From Lysinibacillus fusiformis (lineage in GTDB: Bacteria; Bacillota; Bacilli; Bacillales_A; Planococcaceae), in contig NZ_PDFK01000001.1 in NCBI RefSeq assembly GCF_002845985.1, positions 806,001-870,000 on the forward strand: a stretch of 64,000 nucleotides of DNA. The letters are read 5' to 3'. The position numbers and the translations under genes were made by a program. Position 1 is the stretch's first letter; the number at the start of each line of letters is the position of its first letter. Below are positions 61,316-64,000 of this stretch, one piece after another. The notes under the pieces were generated by a model, which saw only the letters and a program-made list of their open reading frames with translations, was not told where the DNA came from and did not search any database.

Positions 61316-62413
61316 ATGGAGAAAATCATACTTAATAATATTTATAAAATATACGATGGCGGTGTAACGGCTGTATCTGATTTTAATCTAACTGTTCAGG
61401 ATAGAGAGTTTATTGTACTTGTTGGTCCATCAGGTTGTGGGAAATCAACCACCTTACGTATGATAGCTGGCTTAGAGGAAATCTCGGAAGGCGATTTTTT
61501 TATTGATAACAAGAGAATGAACGATGTACCTTCAAAGGAACGTGATATTGCGATGGTTTTTCAAAACTATGCACTATACCCTCATATGACGGTATACGAC
61601 AACATGGCATTTGGCTTAAAGCTTCGAAAATTTTCAAAACAACAAATTAAAGAACGTGTCCACAATGCAGCAGCCATTCTTGATTTAGAAAAATATTTGG
61701 ATCGCAAGCCTAAAGCTTTATCGGGTGGTCAGAGACAACGGGTTGCCCTTGGTCGAGCAATCGTCCGAGATGCACATATTTTCTTAATGGATGAGCCTTT
61801 GTCCAATTTAGACGCAAAACTACGCGTACAAATGCGTGCAGAAATTACCAAGCTTCATCAGCGCTTAAAAACAACGACAATTTATGTAACACATGACCAA
61901 ACTGAAGCAATGACAATGGCAACGCGTCTTGTTGTTATGAAGGACGGTATTGTTCAACAAATTGGTACACCTGAAGAAGTATATGGCTTACCTGAAAATA
62001 AATTTGTTGGCGGTTTTATAGGCTCTCCATCCATGAACTTTTTTAAAGGGGTTTTCCATGAAGAAGGAATTCAGATCGGTCCTATTTCATTAACTATTCC
62101 AGCAGAAAAATCAAAATTATTATTAGAACAAGGCTACTTACAAAAAGAGCTGATTCTTGGCATTCGTCCTGAGCATATTTATGAAAATTCTTCTGTCATT
62201 TCTGAGCCTTTCTTCTCGTCCATCGAGGCAAATATTGAAGTATCAGAATTAACAGGTGCTGAGCTGATGTTACATGCCCAGTTAAATGGACAGCCTTATA
62301 TTGCACGTGTTAACTCTGATACAAAAATTACACAAGGCCAAGTTGCACACCTACAATTTGATATGTCTCGGGCACATTTCTTTGACTTAGAAACAGAGAA
62401 ACGCATTCGTTAG
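61316..62413 (+). CDS. msmX: MsmX/UgpC-type carbohydrate ABC transporter ATPase
   Basis: 365 residues. Walker A GPSGCGKST (about 38), signature LSGGQRQRVALGRA, Walker B IFLMDEPLSNLDA, H-loop YVTHDQTEAM. The C-terminal OB-like regulatory domain (ILGIRPEHI, about 280-360) is typical of multisugar ATPases that serve several carbohydrate importers. No permease is adjacent, as usual for MsmX. The start is the ATG at 61316 after AAAGGGG; the longer frame to 61247 is not supported. Follows a PucR-type regulator gene. Confidence 0.92.
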   Translation: MEKIILNNIYKIYDGGVTAVSDFNLTVQDREFIVLVGPSGCGKSTTLRMIAGLEEISEGDFFIDNKRMNDVPSKERDIAMVFQNYALYPHMTVYDNMAFGLKLRKFSKQQIKERVHNAAAILDLEKYLDRKPKALSGGQRQRVALGRAIVRDAHIFLMDEPLSNLDAKLRVQMRAEITKLHQRLKTTTIYVTHDQTEAMTMATRLVVMKDGIVQQIGTPEEVYGLPENKFVGGFIGSPSMNFFKGVFHEEGIQIGPISLTIPAEKSKLLLEQGYLQKELILGIRPEHIYENSSVISEPFFSSIEANIEVSELTGAELMLHAQLNGQPYIARVNSDTKITQGQVAHLQFDMSRAHFFDLETEKRIR

Positions 62414-62450
62414 AAGCAAAAAGTACTGCAAATATTAATCCACATAGAAA

Positions 62451-62487
62451 GGGATTCAGGCAAAGAGTCTGTTTCCCGCTTTTTTTA
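62451..62487 (+). terminator. terminator after the msmX-like gene
   Basis: GGGA-TT-CAG(G)C / G(T)CTG-TT-TCCC hairpin followed by seven T residues. From here to 62899 no gene is seen; the stretch holds only this structure and the hairpin at 62655-62717. Confidence 0.6.
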
Positions 62488-62654
62488 CCTCCCACTCATA
62501 GTCCATACTCGATTATTGATTGACTTTAGATTCAACCAACTTCACTGATCTGATTCGATTTTAGAAGATCATCAGTGTTTCTGCATCCAACAATCGTATT
62601 TTACTTGGTGGATGTTATTTTGCTATTACTTTATATAAAACAAAGCAAAATAAC

Positions 62655-62717
62655 CAAAAAAGATAGCTAGATGGAAAAATACACTGTCATTTCGCCACTA
62701 AGCTATCTCAACTATTT
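62655..62717 (-). terminator. possible distal terminator of the ROK gene
   Basis: On the minus strand AGATAGCT(T)AG-TGG ... CCA-(T)CT-AGCTATCT followed by six T residues, about 185 bases after the ROK stop. Confidence 0.5.
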
Positions 62718-62899
62718 TATATGAGGTTGTCAACTATTACCTCCGTCTTGTAGAAATGAAACATTTCATGTCAAAAATTTCTCAATAGAATCTATAAGGA
62801 AGTTGGATTTTTTTATCGATGTAAATCCCTATTTCCCTAACGGTACCGCTATTTTGAAGTAGAAATATATAATATTAAGTATAAAAACGATTGCTCTTT

Positions 62900-63775
62900 T
62901 TATTTCATTGCTGCACCGTACAGTCCCGCCTCACCTTTACGAATACTACTGCCTATAATTTGCTCTTTCCCTTCAAAAGGTGTGTTTAACAAACGTTGCT
63001 GAATCACCTCTTTAATCTGCTCTATGATTTTCGGATGGTGATTAAAAAAGCCGCCACCTAACACTATGCAATGTGGGTCAAGCATCAAAATCATTTGATG
63101 CAATTGTTTTTCCATGCAGTAGATTAATTGCTGCAAAAGCTTATTCATGATGAGGTCTCCCTTGTAATAGAGCTCCATCATATCTTTTAATCGAATTTCC
63201 GAATTCCCCAGTAACGCTATTCCTAACTTTTCTATAGCAGGTCCTGACACACTTTCTTCTAATGTTTCTCCATCATTACCAACGATATTAAAACCTATTT
63301 CACCAGCTAATCCTGTTCCTCTTATAAATTCGCCATTTACAACTGTACAACAAGATAATCCGGTGCTTAATGTTACATATACCATCACTTCTTTGCAGAA
63401 TCCTCTAGCATTGTATTCTCCCCAGGTTGCCATGTTAACATCGTTATCCATCAATATTTGTGCATATGGGAAAAATTCAATTAAACGCTCAGAAATCGGA
63501 AAGTTACTCCACGGTATATTATTTTGATAAACTGCTAGACCTTTTTGAACATCCACAATACCAGGTACACCAATACATACCTTAGAGATTTCATTAATAG
63601 AGACTTCTTGCTCTATACATAGCTTTTCAAAACTATTAATTAAACAATGGAATAAAGTTTCTCTATTTGTAACATCACTTGGTACCTCTTTTTTGATTAA
63701 CAACTGTTGCTGTTGATTGAATAAAGCCGTTGCTAATTTTGTTCCGCCAACATCTGCTACTAAAATATAACGCAT
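62900..63775 (-). CDS. ROK-family sugar kinase or regulator-like protein
   Basis: 291 residues. N-terminal ATP-binding VADVGGTKLATALF, GVPGIVDVQKG, catalytic Asp region LMDNDVNMATWGEY, and GLAGEIGFNIV. The cysteine-rich zinc motif common to many ROK kinases is not present. There is no N-terminal helix-turn-helix, so a kinase role is more likely than a repressor. The start is the ATG at 63775; an upstream frame to 63820 lacks a ribosome site. It lies 99 bp downstream of a SIS-domain gene in the same direction, suggesting phosphorylation and then conversion of an amino sugar or fructosamine-like compound. Confidence 0.87.
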   Translation of the reverse strand: MRYILVADVGGTKLATALFNQQQQLLIKKEVPSDVTNRETLFHCLINSFEKLCIEQEVSINEISKVCIGVPGIVDVQKGLAVYQNNIPWSNFPISERLIEFFPYAQILMDNDVNMATWGEYNARGFCKEVMVYVTLSTGLSCCTVVNGEFIRGTGLAGEIGFNIVGNDGETLEESVSGPAIEKLGIALLGNSEIRLKDMMELYYKGDLIMNKLLQQLIYCMEKQLHQMILMLDPHCIVLGGGFFNHHPKIIEQIKEVIQQRLLNTPFEGKEQIIGSSIRKGEAGLYGAAMK

Positions 63776-63874
63776 CTTTCCACCACCAGTTTTCGCCACA
63801 TGATCTACTCGAATTCGCAATTCTCAGAAAGTAAAGGTTATATATATGTCTATTCTTCATTGCATCTGCTTATG

Positions 63875-64000
63875 TTATGAAAGATTTACGACTTGCGTTA
63901 AATTACGTGGCTTATCAGGATCACAACCTTTAAATATTGCATTTTGATAAGCCAATAGTTGGAAATAAGGAATAGCTTCAACAAGTCGATTTAAATCATC
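63875..64000 (-). CDS. SIS-domain sugar isomerase/deglycase, C-terminal end (5' part outside window)
   Basis: The last 41 codons of a minus-strand gene that continues past the window. The visible end reads PYFQLLAYQNAIFKGCDPDK then PRNLTQVVNLS and a stop. The PDKPRNLTQVV ending is characteristic of GlmS/FrlB-like SIS proteins. It lies upstream of the ROK gene, so it may be the first or middle gene of an operon for amino-sugar or fructosamine use. Confidence 0.75.
   Translation of the reverse strand, partial: DDLNRLVEAIPYFQLLAYQNAIFKGCDPDKPRNLTQVVNLS

Overview
The window reads as a chromosomal segment of a low-GC, spore-forming member of the Bacillota, most likely a Lysinibacillus or close relative in the Caryophanaceae/Planococcaceae. 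This is inferred from several points. Many proteins resemble Bacillus subtilis proteins (CcpC, CbpB/DarB, FadH, CheV, YkvS, SrtB, YtaF). There is a Spo0E-like gene and an S-layer-homology (SLH) protein. A murE-prfC neighbourhood recalls Staphylococcus. GC-rich intergenic elements of a type I associate with Bacillales are present. No phage, IS element, CRISPR array, rRNA or tRNA was seen; most of the window looks like core chromosome.

Layout. (1) 1-6.2 kb: an ABC ATPase cut by the window edge with a large membrane partner; ccpC and cbpB; and fadH with a FadR-type box. (2) 6.3-11.6 kb: a catabolic cluster (Fe-ADH, 3-hydroxybutyrate dehydrogenase, mmsA, 3-hydroxyisobutyrate dehydrogenase) divergent from a TetR gene, with a strong dyad between them. 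(3) 11.6-19.8 kb: ppx-ppk followed by a GGDEF/EAL protein, then cheV and an MFS transporter. (4) 20-29 kb: two GC-rich repeat elements, HxlR/DoxX, a second 3-hydroxyisobutyrate-type dehydrogenase, a spo0E-like small gene, ykvS, a CPBP protease, a lipoprotein, a MarR regulator, a soluble sporulation-type kinase and a B12-binding radical SAM protein. (5) 29.9-38.4 kb: a KtrD-like K+ transporter, TerC under a yybP-ykoY manganese riboswitch, an SDR plus an RND pump, and prfC. (6) 38.5-50.4 kb: murE, an aldehyde dehydrogenase, an FMN reductase, a stand-alone lpd, a 15-unit 21-bp tandem array, katE, an RloA/RloB-type defence pair, an epimerase and a YceI protein. (7) 50.8-57.9 kb: a complete heme-acquisition (Isd) operon reading isdC, SLH-NEAT, NEAT-TM, isdE, isdF, ATPase, srtB, with a Fur-like box over its promoter. 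(8) 58-64 kb: ytaF, a betaine-binding lipoprotein, a PucR-type regulator, an MsmX-type ATPase, a ROK protein and the C-terminus of a SIS-domain protein.

How the parts work together. The Isd operon is the most integrated system: an SrtB-anchored IsdC, an S-layer-attached double-NEAT protein, a membrane-anchored NEAT protein and a lipoprotein-dependent importer could relay heme inward; no isdG-type oxygenase is in the locus. Several small regulatory sites (FadR-, TetR-, Fur- and MhqR-like boxes, a manganese riboswitch, cre-like boxes and intra-operon hairpins) can be read directly. Many gene starts below were moved downstream of the longest ORF because a Shine-Dalgarno sequence clearly marks an internal ATG, GTG or TTG.
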